64,000 nt of DNA from UBA11373 sp046714175. GTDB taxonomy: Bacteria; Actinomycetota; Acidimicrobiia; Spongiisociales; UBA11373. The stretch covers positions 1-64,000 of the forward strand of contig JBKKBI010000084.1 of NCBI GenBank assembly GCA_046714175.1, given 5' to 3'. Shown here one piece after another: positions 20,091-29,249 of this stretch. The first letter of the stretch is position 1. Each line of letters opens with the position of its first letter. The translations under genes and the position numbers were made by a program. The notes under the pieces are model-generated. The model was not told where the DNA came from. It did no database searches and saw only the letters and a program-made list of their open reading frames with translations.

Positions 20091-21860
20091 ATGCCGCCGG
20101 TAGATGTTCAGGTGACCCGGGAACTGCAGCGCAACCGGCGCCTGCGCCGCATCTTGTGGGTGATCGGTCCTCTGGCGGCGTGGATGTGGGTGCGACTCAT
20201 CGACGGCAACCCGGTGTCTCCGGGACTTCCCCAACTCGGTCCCGATGCGGTGCTGTGGCTCCCCGGCCTGCTGATCGTCCTGCTGATCGCCGCCGCTCTC
20301 ATCATCCCCATGGTGGGCCACGGTCGCTCCCCCGAGATCGTGTTCCTCCCGGAGCAGATCGACATCGGCTTCGACCAGGTGCGCGGCCTTGGGCCAGTGC
20401 TCGGCGAAGTCGAGCACACCCTCCAGGTATTCCTCAACCACCGCCATTTCCGCGATCAGATGGGTGGCGCCCCCCGCCGCGGCATTCTCTTCGAAGGCCC
20501 CCCGGGAACCGGCAAGACCCACACCGCCAAGGCGCTCGCCAAGGAGGCGGGCGTGCCTTTCCTGTTCGTGTCCTCGACCGCTTTCCAGAGCATGTGGTAC
20601 GGCGCCACCGCCCGCAAGATTCGCTCCTACTTCCGTCGGCTGCGCAAGGTGGCACGCCAGGAGGGCGGCGCCATCGGGTTCATCGAGGAATTCGACGCCA
20701 TCGGGATGCGACGGGCTGCGATGAGCCGGTCCGTATCCGCCACCGTCGACAAGTCCGCAGTGTCCGAAGGAGTGGGCGGTGTGGTCAACGAGCTCCTGGT
20801 GCAGATGCAGAGCTTCGACGACCCACCCCGTGGGCTGCGCTTCGCCAACGCCCTCCGCCGTACCGCCAACAAGCTGCTCCCCCCGCATCTCCAATTCAAG
20901 ACGCGGCGCCCGACATACGCCAACGTGCTCCTCATCGGCGCCACCAACCGCGCCGACGCCCTCGACCCCGCGCTGCTGCGCCCGGGCCGGTTCGACCGGG
21001 TGCTCCATTTCGGGCTCCCCTCGCGCCAGGATCGCCGTGAGCTGATCGACTTCTTCCTCACCACCAAGGCCCACGACTCCAGCATGGACGAGGTAGCCCG
21101 CGACGATCTTGCCGGCACCACGATGGGTTACAGCCCGGCCTCCTTGGAGCGGCTCTTCGACGAGGCTCTGCTCTTCGCCCTGCGCGACGAGCGGTCCGCG
21201 TTGGGGGTGGACGACCTGCGGCGGGCGCGAATGGACACCGAGATCGGCCTGGCCGAGCCCACCGAATACACCACCGAAGAGCGGGAGTCGATCGCGGTCC
21301 ACGAGTCCGGCCATGCTGTCGTCGCCCACCTCGTCGGCCGGGGGCGGAAGATGGAGCTGCTCTCGATCGTGAAGCGCAAGGATGCTCTGGGACTGCTGGC
21401 CCATAGCGAGACCGAGGAGCGCTTCACCCGCCGCCGCAGCGAGTCGCTGGCGCTGATCCAGATCGCGCTGGGAGGCATGGTTGCCGAAGAGCTGTTCTAC
21501 GGCGAGTCGGGCACCGGCCCCGCCGGAGACCTCTCCGCGGCCACGGGTATCGCCGTCGAGATGGTCGGGTCCCAGGGACTTGGTGGTTCGCTGGTGTCAT
21601 TCCGCACCATCGACCCAGGCCTCGTCGGCGGCAACCTGGCCGCGCAGGTGCTCGGAGACGACCGGGCCCGAGACGCGGTCGAGCGCCTGCTCACAGATCA
21701 GAAGACAGTCGTCACCGCGCTGCTGCGCGACAATCGCCACCTGGTCGCCGCCTTGCGCGATGCCCTCCTCGCCCGCGAAGAGCTGGTCACCCGCGAGATC
21801 GCCGACGTGCTGCAAGCGGCCGAAGCGGTGCAGCGACCGCTGGTGGATGTTCGGGAGTAG
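20091..21860 (+). CDS. FtsH-like membrane AAA+ zinc metalloprotease (divergent)
   Basis: The 589-residue protein starts at the ATG at 20091, behind GGGAGGA. Two membrane helices (about 20-36 and 52-75) are joined by only about 15 residues, so the periplasmic domain of true FtsH is missing. The AAA module has Walker A GPPGTGKT (136-143) and the second-region-of-homology motif RPGRFDR. Walker B reads IGFIEE (195-200), with Glu in place of the usual Asp, and about 50-60 extra residues lie between Walker B and the NRADALDPALLRPGRFDR block. The protease domain has HESGH (about 404-408) and the third zinc ligand in AGDLSAAT (about 480). It is probably a paralogue specialised in quality control; substrates are unknown. 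Confidence 0.85.
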   Translation: MPPVDVQVTRELQRNRRLRRILWVIGPLAAWMWVRLIDGNPVSPGLPQLGPDAVLWLPGLLIVLLIAAALIIPMVGHGRSPEIVFLPEQIDIGFDQVRGLGPVLGEVEHTLQVFLNHRHFRDQMGGAPRRGILFEGPPGTGKTHTAKALAKEAGVPFLFVSSTAFQSMWYGATARKIRSYFRRLRKVARQEGGAIGFIEEFDAIGMRRAAMSRSVSATVDKSAVSEGVGGVVNELLVQMQSFDDPPRGLRFANALRRTANKLLPPHLQFKTRRPTYANVLLIGATNRADALDPALLRPGRFDRVLHFGLPSRQDRRELIDFFLTTKAHDSSMDEVARDDLAGTTMGYSPASLERLFDEALLFALRDERSALGVDDLRRARMDTEIGLAEPTEYTTEERESIAVHESGHAVVAHLVGRGRKMELLSIVKRKDALGLLAHSETEERFTRRRSESLALIQIALGGMVAEELFYGESGTGPAGDLSAATGIAVEMVGSQGLGGSLVSFRTIDPGLVGGNLAAQVLGDDRARDAVERLLTDQKTVVTALLRDNRHLVAALRDALLAREELVTREIADVLQAAEAVQRPLVDVRE

Positions 21861-21932
21861 CCGGCGGCCAATCGCCCAGGAACCGTGTCGCTCGCTGGCA
21901 GCGGAGAGCTGTCAACCGCCGGCGACCCGCCG

Positions 21933-23180
21933 CTATGTCCCCTGGTCCCAGCTGCCCAGGTAGCGCGCCTGCTCGTCGGTGAGGTTTTCCAACCGACCTC
22001 CGAGCCGCTCCAGGGCTATCGCCGCCACCTTCTCGTCGAGGTACTCGGGAAGCCGGTGCACACCCGGAGCCAGTCCGGCGCCATCGACGGCCAGCCACTC
22101 GACCGCCAGCGCTTGATTGGCAAACGACATGTCCATGACTTCGGCGGGATGGCCCTCGGCGGACCCGAGGTTGACCAGCCGGCCCTCCGCCACCACGTGG
22201 AGACGGCGGCCATCGGTCATGGCGTACTCATCGAGTTCGTGGCGCAGCCGCCGCTTGCCGGTGGATGCCGCGGCCAGCGCCTTGAGGTCGATCTCAGCGT
22301 CGAAGTGGCCGGCGTTGGCGAGGATCGCCCCGTCGCGCATCACGGCAAAGTGCTCGTCACGGATGATGCGGGTGTTCCCGGTCACAGTGACGAACACGTC
22401 TCCGGCCCGTGCCGCCTCAGCCATCGTCATCACCGCGTAACCCTCCATCGCCGCCGAAAGCGCCCGCACCGGGTCCACCTCGACGACTATGACCCGGGCT
22501 CCGAGGCCGTCGGCGCGTTTGGCCACCCCGGACCCACAGTGGCCGAATCCGATCACGACGACCGTCTTGCCGGCGAAGAGCACATTGGTGGCGCGGAGTA
22601 TCCCATCGAGCGCCGACTGCCCCGTGCCGTGGTGGTTGTCGAACAGGTGCTTCGTCGCCGAGTCGTTGACGGCGATCACCGGGAAGGTCAAAACGCCGTC
22701 GGCCGCCATGGCCCTTAGGCGGATGACGCCAGTGGTGGTCTCCTCGGTGGAGCCTATCGGCCGCTGCGCGGGCCGCTCCTTGAGCAGGGTGGTCACCAGG
22801 TCGGCGCCGTCGTCCATCGTGATGTGGGGCTCGGTGTCGAGAACCTTGCGAATGTGGCTGTAGTAGCTCTCGGCGTTCTCGGCGCGGATCGCGTACACCG
22901 ACAACCCGGCGGCCACCAGCGCTGCGGCCACGTCATCCTGCGTCGACAGTGGATTCGAGGCGCACAGCGTCACCTCGGCGCCGCCCGCCTCCAGCGTCAG
23001 CATCAGGTTGGCGGTCTCCGCAGTGACGTGCAGGCAGGCCCCGATGCGGAGTCCGGCCAACGGCCGGTCGCGCTCGAAACGCTCCCGGATCGAATCGAGC
23101 ACCGGCATCCGGGTCCGGGCCCACTCGATGCGGAGCTGTCCGGCGTCGGCAAGCGAGATGTCGGCGATGTCGTAGTCCAC
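21933..23180 (-). CDS. ahcY: Adenosylhomocysteinase
   Basis: This NAD-dependent enzyme hydrolyses S-adenosylhomocysteine to homocysteine and adenosine, relieving product inhibition of methyltransferases. The 415-residue product has the substrate region LHVTAETANLMLTLEAGGAEV, the Rossmann motif VVVIGFGHCGSGVA and the C-terminal SAEGHPAEVMDMSFANQAL. It is the shorter form lacking the roughly 40-residue insertion of many bacterial enzymes. The GTG at 23180 is preferred because AAGGA lies 8 bp upstream; an in-frame TTG at 23204 lacks such a site. Confidence 0.95.
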   Translation of the reverse strand: MDYDIADISLADAGQLRIEWARTRMPVLDSIRERFERDRPLAGLRIGACLHVTAETANLMLTLEAGGAEVTLCASNPLSTQDDVAAALVAAGLSVYAIRAENAESYYSHIRKVLDTEPHITMDDGADLVTTLLKERPAQRPIGSTEETTTGVIRLRAMAADGVLTFPVIAVNDSATKHLFDNHHGTGQSALDGILRATNVLFAGKTVVVIGFGHCGSGVAKRADGLGARVIVVEVDPVRALSAAMEGYAVMTMAEAARAGDVFVTVTGNTRIIRDEHFAVMRDGAILANAGHFDAEIDLKALAAASTGKRRLRHELDEYAMTDGRRLHVVAEGRLVNLGSAEGHPAEVMDMSFANQALAVEWLAVDGAGLAPGVHRLPEYLDEKVAAIALERLGGRLENLTDEQARYLGSWDQGT

Positions 23181-23242
23181 GGGGCGTGTCCTTCGTTGGT
23201 GCAACTGCCGACGATACAGGACGTCTGGCTGGCAGCTGACGC

Positions 23243-24229
23243 CTACTCCGCGAGCATCTTCTTCAGCTTCTCGATCACCACCACCGGGGCCGGGTCGATG
23301 CCGGCGCCTTCGGCGAGCAGCACCGAAACCAGATCCCCCACCACCACGAGCGAAAAGAGTCGCGCCAATGGACCGGCGCCGCGGCTATCGACATGGCCGG
23401 CGATGCGTACCCCCGCCATCAGCTGCGCAGTGAGCTCGGCGCGGCGCCGCACCCGGGGATCCTCATCAGGGTCCTCGAGGAACACGACACCGACGGTGTC
23501 TGCCACCAACCCGGGGTGCCCACCCCAGCCCACGATCTCGTTGTGGTCCAACTCCGGCAGTAGCGACCACCACGCCGGCGCCTTGGCGTTCTCGTTGATC
23601 TGCGTCTTCCACCGGGCGGCGGCGGCGGCAGTGCTGGGACCCGATCCATAGATGATGGTGATGCGGCCGGCGAGCGCGCCGGACAGCTCCGCGGCCAGTT
23701 CGGGACCAGGGCCGGCCAGTAGCGACTCCACCACGTCTGCAGCCTCGACGAGGGCGGGCGCCGTTCCCGATACCACCCCCGCCGATTCCAGCAGGCGAAG
23801 CGCGCCACCCGCCAAGTAACCGGCCGCGGCCCGCGGCTGCGGACCCGGAGGCACCGGCAAGTAAGGAAGGTCGTGCTCTCGGGCGAGATCGGCGAGACGC
23901 CCACCGGTGGCACCGGCGGCAGGCAGCATTCCGGCAGCCAGCGCCGCGACGACACCGGAGAGCGTCTCTTCGGTGTTTCCGCTGTGCGAAATGGCGACGA
24001 CCGCGGGCTGAGCCGAAGCCGCCCAGGCGGGCAGCCCGTAGCCCTTGTGCACCGACACCCGCCTGCCCTGGCCTGCGGCGAACGCGGCGGCGACATCCCC
24101 GGCGAATCCCGAGCCCCCCATACCCAACACGAGGCCTTCGCGGGCCGCGGCGAGGGTGGGCACGGCGGCCTCGGCCGCCCAGCGCAATTGCCCGGGCAGT
24201 TCGTCGATCAGTTGACGCATCGCGGTCAC
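23243..24229 (-). CDS. SIS-domain sugar isomerase (bifunctional phosphoglucose/phosphomannose isomerase type)
   Basis: This cytosolic isomerase family interconverts fructose 6-phosphate with glucose or mannose 6-phosphate. The 328-residue product has SIS signatures GMGGSGFAGD and SHSGNTEET and the bact-PGI C-terminal motif PELDHNEIVGW. It probably supplies mannose 6-phosphate for the adjacent phosphomannomutase. The GTG start overlaps the Trm112-like stop (GTGA); the ATG at 24220 is an alternative. The position matches M. tuberculosis Rv3256c next to its phosphomannomutase. Confidence 0.85.
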   Translation of the reverse strand: MTAMRQLIDELPGQLRWAAEAAVPTLAAAREGLVLGMGGSGFAGDVAAAFAAGQGRRVSVHKGYGLPAWAASAQPAVVAISHSGNTEETLSGVVAALAAGMLPAAGATGGRLADLAREHDLPYLPVPPGPQPRAAAGYLAGGALRLLESAGVVSGTAPALVEAADVVESLLAGPGPELAAELSGALAGRITIIYGSGPSTAAAAARWKTQINENAKAPAWWSLLPELDHNEIVGWGGHPGLVADTVGVVFLEDPDEDPRVRRRAELTAQLMAGVRIAGHVDSRGAGPLARLFSLVVVGDLVSVLLAEGAGIDPAPVVVIEKLKKMLAE

Positions 24230-24402
24230 TTGCCGCCACCCTCCGGGCGCCGGGCCTCTTCAGGAAGCATCACCGGGATCCCATCCCGGACCGGATAGCG
24301 CAGCCCGCAGCCGGTACACACCAGTTCCTCCCCATCGGCGCGTACCGGGTGGTGGCACTGCGGGCACACCAGGATCGCGAGCAACTCATCGGGCACCGGC
24401 AT
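24226..24402 (-). CDS. Trm112-like small zinc protein
   Basis: This 58-residue protein begins MPVPDELLAILVCPQCHHPV and has a four-cysteine zinc ribbon (CPQC and CTGC) followed by LRYPVRDGIPVMLPEEARR, the UPF0434/Trm112 family pattern. In bacteria its role is unclear; eukaryotic and archaeal Trm112 activates methyltransferases. It overlaps the end of the phosphomannomutase gene by 17 bp and the isomerase start by 4 bp, so all three are one translational unit. Confidence 0.9.
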   Translation of the reverse strand: MPVPDELLAILVCPQCHHPVRADGEELVCTGCGLRYPVRDGIPVMLPEEARRPEGGGK

Positions 24403-25735
24403 CAGCTACCTCCCTCACCTGCGAAGCCACCGCGTCCACCAGATCCGCCACTGCGGCCGTATCCGGCGCCTCCACGTTGAGTCGCAGCATCGGCTCGGTG
24501 TTGGACGGCCGCAAATTGAACCAGCGATCGTCCAGCGACACGGTGAGTCCGTCGAGATGATCGTGCTCACCGGCGAAACCCGCCGCCACTCGGGCTGTGG
24601 CTCTAGCCTGATCGGCAACACTCAGGTTGATCTCTCCTGACTGGGCGTACGGTTCGAACTCCCGCCGAATCACCGACAACGGCCGGCCATCCTCCGAGAT
24701 CAGACGCAGCAGAATCAGCATTGCGATGACACCGCTATCGGCTCGATAGTTGTCGCGAAAGTAGTAGTGACCACTGTGTTCGCCGCCGAACACCGCATCT
24801 GTCTCCGCCATCACCGACTTGATGTAGGAGTGACCGACACGGGTGCGCACCGGAACCCCTCCGAAGCGGAGGATCGTCTCTGGGACCGCGCGGCTGCAGA
24901 TGAGGTTGTACACCACGCGTGCCCCAGGGTCCCGGTCGAGAAACCAACGCGCCAGCATCGCCGTCACGGTGCTTCCCGAAAGCGGCCGCACCTCATTGTC
25001 GATAAAGACCGCCCGATCGGCATCGCCGTCGAAGGCGACGCCGAGGGCAAACGGCTGGCTCCGCATCAGGTTCTCGAGGTCGCTGAGGTTCTCCGGGCGG
25101 AGCGGGTCGGGGTGGTGATTGGGGAAGGTGCCATCGGGATCGAGGAACAGACCGGTGAGCCGTGCCGGGATCCGTTGGAACAGGCCCGGGAGCACCACCC
25201 CGGCGACCCCGTTGCCGGCATCGGCGGCGACGTCGAGCGCGGTGATGCCTTCCGCGCCTGACACCGTCAGGACGTGGTCGAGGTAGGTGCCCATCGTGTC
25301 CAGGCGCCGCACCTTTCCTGGCGCCGACGCCGCGGCCACCCCGGTTTCCGCCAGGCGGCGAATCTCTCCGAGGCCGCTATCGACACCCACCGGTGCCGCT
25401 CCGGACTGGCACAGCTTCACCCCGTTCCAGCCCTTGGGGTTGTGGGAGGCCGTGACCACTGCCGCCGGAGCGGCGAGCATCCCGGAGGCGTGATAGGCCA
25501 TGTCTGTGGCGATCATGCCCAGATCGTCGACGTCGGCCCCGGCGCGGCTGATCCCGGCCATCAGGGCCGCAGCTAGCAGCGGAGACGACAGTCGGGCGTC
25601 GTAGCCGACCGCAATCCTCGGTGCTGCAGTGAAGCTGGCGAAGGCGGCGCCGATGCGCTCTGCAATCCCCTCATCGAGTTCGGTGGGAACCAGACCGCGC
25701 ACGTCGTAGGCCTTGAAGATCCGGCCGAGGTCCAT
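24386..25735 (-). CDS. manB: Phosphomannomutase / phosphoglucomutase
   Basis: This enzyme converts mannose 6-phosphate and mannose 1-phosphate for GDP-mannose and glycan synthesis. The 449-residue alpha-D-phosphohexomutase has the N-terminal FKAYDVRG, the phosphoserine loop TASHNPKGWNG with S97, the metal-binding DGDADR and a C-terminal substrate-phosphate loop RPSNTEPMLRLNVEA. It is followed by the Trm112-like and SIS isomerase genes and paired functionally with the nucleotidyltransferase at 37,683. It diverges from a glycosyltransferase across 83 bp. Confidence 0.95.
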   Translation of the reverse strand: MDLGRIFKAYDVRGLVPTELDEGIAERIGAAFASFTAAPRIAVGYDARLSSPLLAAALMAGISRAGADVDDLGMIATDMAYHASGMLAAPAAVVTASHNPKGWNGVKLCQSGAAPVGVDSGLGEIRRLAETGVAAASAPGKVRRLDTMGTYLDHVLTVSGAEGITALDVAADAGNGVAGVVLPGLFQRIPARLTGLFLDPDGTFPNHHPDPLRPENLSDLENLMRSQPFALGVAFDGDADRAVFIDNEVRPLSGSTVTAMLARWFLDRDPGARVVYNLICSRAVPETILRFGGVPVRTRVGHSYIKSVMAETDAVFGGEHSGHYYFRDNYRADSGVIAMLILLRLISEDGRPLSVIRREFEPYAQSGEINLSVADQARATARVAAGFAGEHDHLDGLTVSLDDRWFNLRPSNTEPMLRLNVEAPDTAAVADLVDAVASQVREVADAGAR

Positions 25736-25804
25736 CGCCGCATTCTACGGAGACACCGCGCCGCGACCGCATCCGGGTGCCGCGACCGAGCTGAACCCGG
25801 GGCG

Positions 25805-25810
25805 TAGACT
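25805..25810 (+). promoter_or_regulatory. Candidate -10 (TAGACT) giving a leaderless glycosyltransferase mRNA
   Basis: TAGACT fits the actinobacterial TANNNT -10 pattern and ends 8 nt before the GTG at 25819, so transcription would begin at or next to the start codon. No Shine-Dalgarno sequence precedes the GTG. Confidence 0.4.
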
Positions 25811-25818
25811 CGCACCCC

Positions 25819-26529
25819 GTGCCCCCCTCGCTCACAATCGTGGTGCCCATCCACAACGAGGCCGGGTTCCTGCCGGAGGCGCTGCCCCAGCTCATGGCCA
25901 CCCTCGACCGTATCCCGGCCGACGGGCGTGTCATCCTGGCGGAGAATGGCTCCACCGACGGCACCGCCGACGCGGCGCTGGCCATCGCCGGAGGCGACAG
26001 CAGGCTCACCGTGCTGCGCCTGCCTACTCCCGACTACGGAGCGGCGATGCGCGACGGGTTCCTGGCGGCTCGGGCCGACTGGGTGGCCAACGTCGACATC
26101 GACTACTTCTCCGCAGAGTTTCTCTCCGCGGCACTGGCCCTGGCGGACGAGGCCGATGTGATCCTCGCTTCGAAGCGGGCACCCGGCGCGGTCGACAAGC
26201 GAGGACTGGTCCGCCGGATGGGGACGCTCGTGTTCAACGTGCTCTTGCGGGTGTTGCTGGGGTCCCGGGTGAGCGACACCCACGGCATGAAGGTGATCCG
26301 TGGCAGCGTCGTCACCGAGATCGCGCCGCAGGTGATTTCGACCAAGGATCTGTTCGACACCGAGCTGGTGGTCCGCGCCGAGCGCGCCGGCCACCGTATC
26401 CGGGAGATCCCCGCGTTCGTCGAGGAGCTGCGCCCGGCCAAGTCCAGCCTCATCAAGCGGGTACCCCGCACCATCAGGGGCCTGTGGCGGATCCGACGCA
26501 CCCTGCGCCGCGAAGCGCACCGGCCCTAG
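25819..26529 (+). CDS. Family 2 glycosyltransferase
   Basis: This 236-residue GT-A glycosyltransferase has LTIVVPIHNEAGFLPEAL at the start, ENGSTDGTADAA and a DID divalent-metal motif (WVANVDIDYF). It lacks membrane helices and resembles dolichyl/polyprenyl-phosphate sugar synthases, so it may load a lipid carrier for the membrane glycosyltransferase next door. The GTG start appears leaderless. Its stop overlaps the stop of the convergent membrane protein within a single CTAG. Confidence 0.82.
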   Translation: MPPSLTIVVPIHNEAGFLPEALPQLMATLDRIPADGRVILAENGSTDGTADAALAIAGGDSRLTVLRLPTPDYGAAMRDGFLAARADWVANVDIDYFSAEFLSAALALADEADVILASKRAPGAVDKRGLVRRMGTLVFNVLLRVLLGSRVSDTHGMKVIRGSVVTEIAPQVISTKDLFDTELVVRAERAGHRIREIPAFVEELRPAKSSLIKRVPRTIRGLWRIRRTLRREAHRP

Positions 26530-28700
26530 AGGGTGGTTGCGTTCGATTCGAGAACCGCGTCGTTGCGCCCGCGACGGCGCAGCACGGCGCGAGTCCCGAG
26601 ACCGAGCAGGGCCCCGAGAGTGAGCAAGTTGCCCACGATCTCGGCACGCGTATTGGAGAACGTGATCTCGACGTGTTCGGCGGTGGGGACGACGACCATC
26701 AGCGATGGGGTCGCCCGGTACGGCCCCTCGGCTCCCTCCGCGCGCCAGTTGGGGAAGTAGGACACCTTTACCAGGTGGGGTACTCCCACCGCGGTGGTAT
26801 CGAACGCGATCCGGTCGTGCTCGAGGACGACGTTGGAGACTGCTCCGGCGGTGTCGATGATCCGGCGGGTGCCGCTGGAGGCGTCCTGGATACGGAGCCA
26901 CTCCTCGGGTCCGGTCTCCACCATCCAGCGATCCAACAGATCGATGTCGTCGTACCAGGCGAGCGCCGCATCGAAAAAGGAACCGGCGCCATCCCAGACG
27001 ACCGGCTCGAACCGGGCCACATCGACGAGGTTCGACTCGGGCAGGGCGAACACGGTGAACGGGGCTGGTTCGGCGAGAACCTCCAGACCATATTCCTCTG
27101 CCGCGGCCTTGGCCGGATCGGTGAGCGCCACGTAGTAGGCGACATCGAAGAGCGAGAGGTGGGCCACGCCGCGCGCAAAGTCCATCTGGTGATAGTCGAG
27201 CCCGGACACCGGATTCGAGGGGCGGTCACTCACCTCGGCCGCATTCAGGAAGTGGAACGGGGTGCTGAGGGCCGACTCGAAGAACAGGCCCTCCATCGAC
27301 GGGTGCCCTTCCGACCAGTACGGAGTGAGCATGAGGACCATCGGCGTTCCATACCGATTCAGGTCGCTGTTGGCCTCCCACATCACGCGTCCCGGCGGCA
27401 ACTGGTCGATCGCAGCCAGCAGCCCGGAGAGTTCGCCCCAATGGTCGGCCTGCAATACCGGGGTGCCGTCAGACGTAAAAGCGTACGCCTGCTTGCCCTC
27501 GTAGCCGGAGTAGTTCCACCGCGCCCACGACGGGGTCTTGTTCACCCCGCTGATGCCGAGGATCAGCATCGCCACCGCGGCGACAGTGGCCAATGCCCAG
27601 CGAGGCGATTCGCCCCCGCGGAGACGCCTGGCCAGGGTCTGGACGGCGGCTCCGACACCGACCCCGGCGAGGAAATACACCGCGAAGTACCAGTAAGGCA
27701 GGAGTCGGGCGTTGTACAGCTTGCGGAAGTCGATGAACTGGATCAGGTAGTACCCGGCGACCGGTAACACCATCAGCCCCACGATCGGCCCCACGATCAT
27801 GCGCCGGTACACCGCCCAGGCGAGCCCGGCCGCGGCGGGGACGAGGAGTGGCCACAGTTCCCGCTGCAACACGTTGTTCCACCCCTCCACCGGGAACCAC
27901 CCCATGTCTGTGGTGTACGGCAGGTGGTCCAGAAGCGGGAGGGCCCAGAACCCGGCGAGCGCCAGTCCCAGTCCCCAGGAAGCGAAGAGAGTGGCCGGGC
28001 CGCGGCGGCGCAACAACAACGGCAGCGACGCCACCACGACGATCGTCGTCGTGATGATGTGGCTGAGCGCAGTGAGCGCCAATGCCACGCCTGCGGCCGG
28101 GCTGAACTTTCGGCCTTCGCGCACATCTCGGATGACGAATCCCAGATAAACCATCGACAGTGCGAACGACCACGAGAACGAGAACTCACCGGCGAGTGTG
28201 GACAACGTGTTGCCGCCGAAGATGGTGAAGCTCTCCATGTAGATGAAGGTGCCGCCAGCGACACCGGCCACGAGTGCCACAGGCCGAGCCATCCCCATTG
28301 CGCGAGCGAGGAAGTACGCGGCGAACGGCAGACCCACCAGACCCGCCACCGTCACCAGCTTGAACGCCACCCCGTATGGAAGGACGAGGTCGAGCAGTAC
28401 CGTCGTCAGCGCGGGCAGAGGGAAGTAGAAGTACAGGACGGGGAATCCGGCGTACCAGTCGTTGCTCCAGCCCAGGATGCGCCCGTCGCTGAGGAGGCTG
28501 TCGCGGAGAAAGGCCGGCAAGAAGACGTGAGCTCCCATGTCCCCGCCCGTGGGAGTGTTGGCCGTGAGGATGAGATCGGGGCGCAGTAGCCCGAAAGCGG
28601 TGGCGCCCGCCAGCGCCAGGACCGTCGGGACCGCCCAACGCCACCATTGCGGACGCGTTGGCGGGTCAGGGGCGACGACGATGGCAGGGACGGCGGTCAC
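26526..28700 (-). CDS. Large polytopic membrane protein, probable GT-C-type glycosyltransferase
   Basis: The 724-residue protein has about 11-13 hydrophobic segments over residues 25-400, a large extracytoplasmic C-terminal part (about 400-685) and a final helix. The first loop after the first membrane segment, GGDMGAHVFLPAFL, carries acidic and His residues like GT-C sugar transferases that use polyprenyl-phosphate sugars. The substrate cannot be read from the sequence. It is the last gene of the minus-strand series starting at 34,069, which includes a GT2-membrane fusion and DUF5719. The GTG start is at 28700. Confidence 0.7.
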   Translation of the reverse strand: MTAVPAIVVAPDPPTRPQWWRWAVPTVLALAGATAFGLLRPDLILTANTPTGGDMGAHVFLPAFLRDSLLSDGRILGWSNDWYAGFPVLYFYFPLPALTTVLLDLVLPYGVAFKLVTVAGLVGLPFAAYFLARAMGMARPVALVAGVAGGTFIYMESFTIFGGNTLSTLAGEFSFSWSFALSMVYLGFVIRDVREGRKFSPAAGVALALTALSHIITTTIVVVASLPLLLRRRGPATLFASWGLGLALAGFWALPLLDHLPYTTDMGWFPVEGWNNVLQRELWPLLVPAAAGLAWAVYRRMIVGPIVGLMVLPVAGYYLIQFIDFRKLYNARLLPYWYFAVYFLAGVGVGAAVQTLARRLRGGESPRWALATVAAVAMLILGISGVNKTPSWARWNYSGYEGKQAYAFTSDGTPVLQADHWGELSGLLAAIDQLPPGRVMWEANSDLNRYGTPMVLMLTPYWSEGHPSMEGLFFESALSTPFHFLNAAEVSDRPSNPVSGLDYHQMDFARGVAHLSLFDVAYYVALTDPAKAAAEEYGLEVLAEPAPFTVFALPESNLVDVARFEPVVWDGAGSFFDAALAWYDDIDLLDRWMVETGPEEWLRIQDASSGTRRIIDTAGAVSNVVLEHDRIAFDTTAVGVPHLVKVSYFPNWRAEGAEGPYRATPSLMVVVPTAEHVEITFSNTRAEIVGNLLTLGALLGLGTRAVLRRRGRNDAVLESNATTL

Positions 28701-28737
28701 GAACCGGGAGAGTACCGGTGCGGTAGCCGGAAACAGC

Positions 28738-28938
28738 TCAACGCTTGCGGGCCTTCTCCAGCACTGCGTTGAGGTCGATCACGCCGCTTCCCGACTCCCA
28801 CCACCGGTGCTCGCAACGGTGGCACGAGTTGAAGGTGACATCGCTCTCGTCGGGGAGGGTGATCTCAATCTGAATAGCGTCCTGGGCGCCACAGCTGGCG
28901 CAAGCGACCGTCACGGTGTCGCGGCTGCGGCGTCCCAT
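28738..28938 (-). CDS. Small zinc-ribbon protein of unknown function
   Basis: This 66-residue protein starts MGRRSRDTVTVACASCG and has two cysteine pairs, CASC and CHRC, spaced as in a zinc ribbon, then WWESGSGVIDLNAVLEKARKR. The ATG at 28938 is preferred because GAGGAGG lies just upstream; an earlier in-frame ATG at 28977 would add an acidic extension. No family was recognised. It lies in a run of three small Cys-containing genes. Confidence 0.7.
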   Translation of the reverse strand: MGRRSRDTVTVACASCGAQDAIQIEITLPDESDVTFNSCHRCEHRWWESGSGVIDLNAVLEKARKR

Positions 28939-28951
28939 CCCGTCCTCCTCG

Positions 28952-29242
28952 TCATCCGGCGGAGGCGTTGCCCCCATCCGCGGCCTCCAATTTACCTACA
29001 TACCGGGACCTGCGGCGTCCATCTTCTCGCCAATAGGCGTACCAATAAGGCCCGTGCGGACAGCGGGTGCACGACTCCTTGCCGCACTTCACCCACTGCT
29101 GCCGCAGCGACACCGTCGGCGTCCCCCTCTCGAAGCGAACCCCTTGAGACTCCAGCCGGGCCCGAGCCAAGATCAGCACGCGGCGCAACTGGTGTTCGTC
29201 CATTTCCCGGACCGCGTCGAGCACCTCGCGGTCGATCGCCAT
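28952..29242 (-). CDS. DUF6788-like small Cys-motif protein
   Basis: This 96-residue protein has a helical N-terminal half (about 1-42) and a C-terminal block KCGKESCTRCPHGPYWYAYW then RSRYVGK. The CGxxxCxxCPHGPYWY pattern fits the DUF6788 family, usually linked to mobile or plasmid-borne genes but with no known function. Here it sits inside a housekeeping operon, 7 bp from the DUF3499-like gene. Confidence 0.7.
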   Translation of the reverse strand: MAIDREVLDAVREMDEHQLRRVLILARARLESQGVRFERGTPTVSLRQQWVKCGKESCTRCPHGPYWYAYWREDGRRRSRYVGKLEAADGGNASAG

Positions 29243-29249
29243 CGCCGCC

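Noticed and set aside
21861..21932. Rho-independent terminator between the FtsH-like gene and ahcY
   Set aside because: CCGGCGG/CCGCCGG arms are about 50 bp apart and no T-run follows on either strand.
23181..23204. TTG start at 23204 for ahcY
   Set aside because: The GTG at 23180 has an AAGGA site at good spacing and gives a family-like N-terminus.
25713..27767. 684-codon plus-strand frame across a GT2 gene and a membrane protein
   Set aside because: Crosses two well-supported genes and lacks any family signature.
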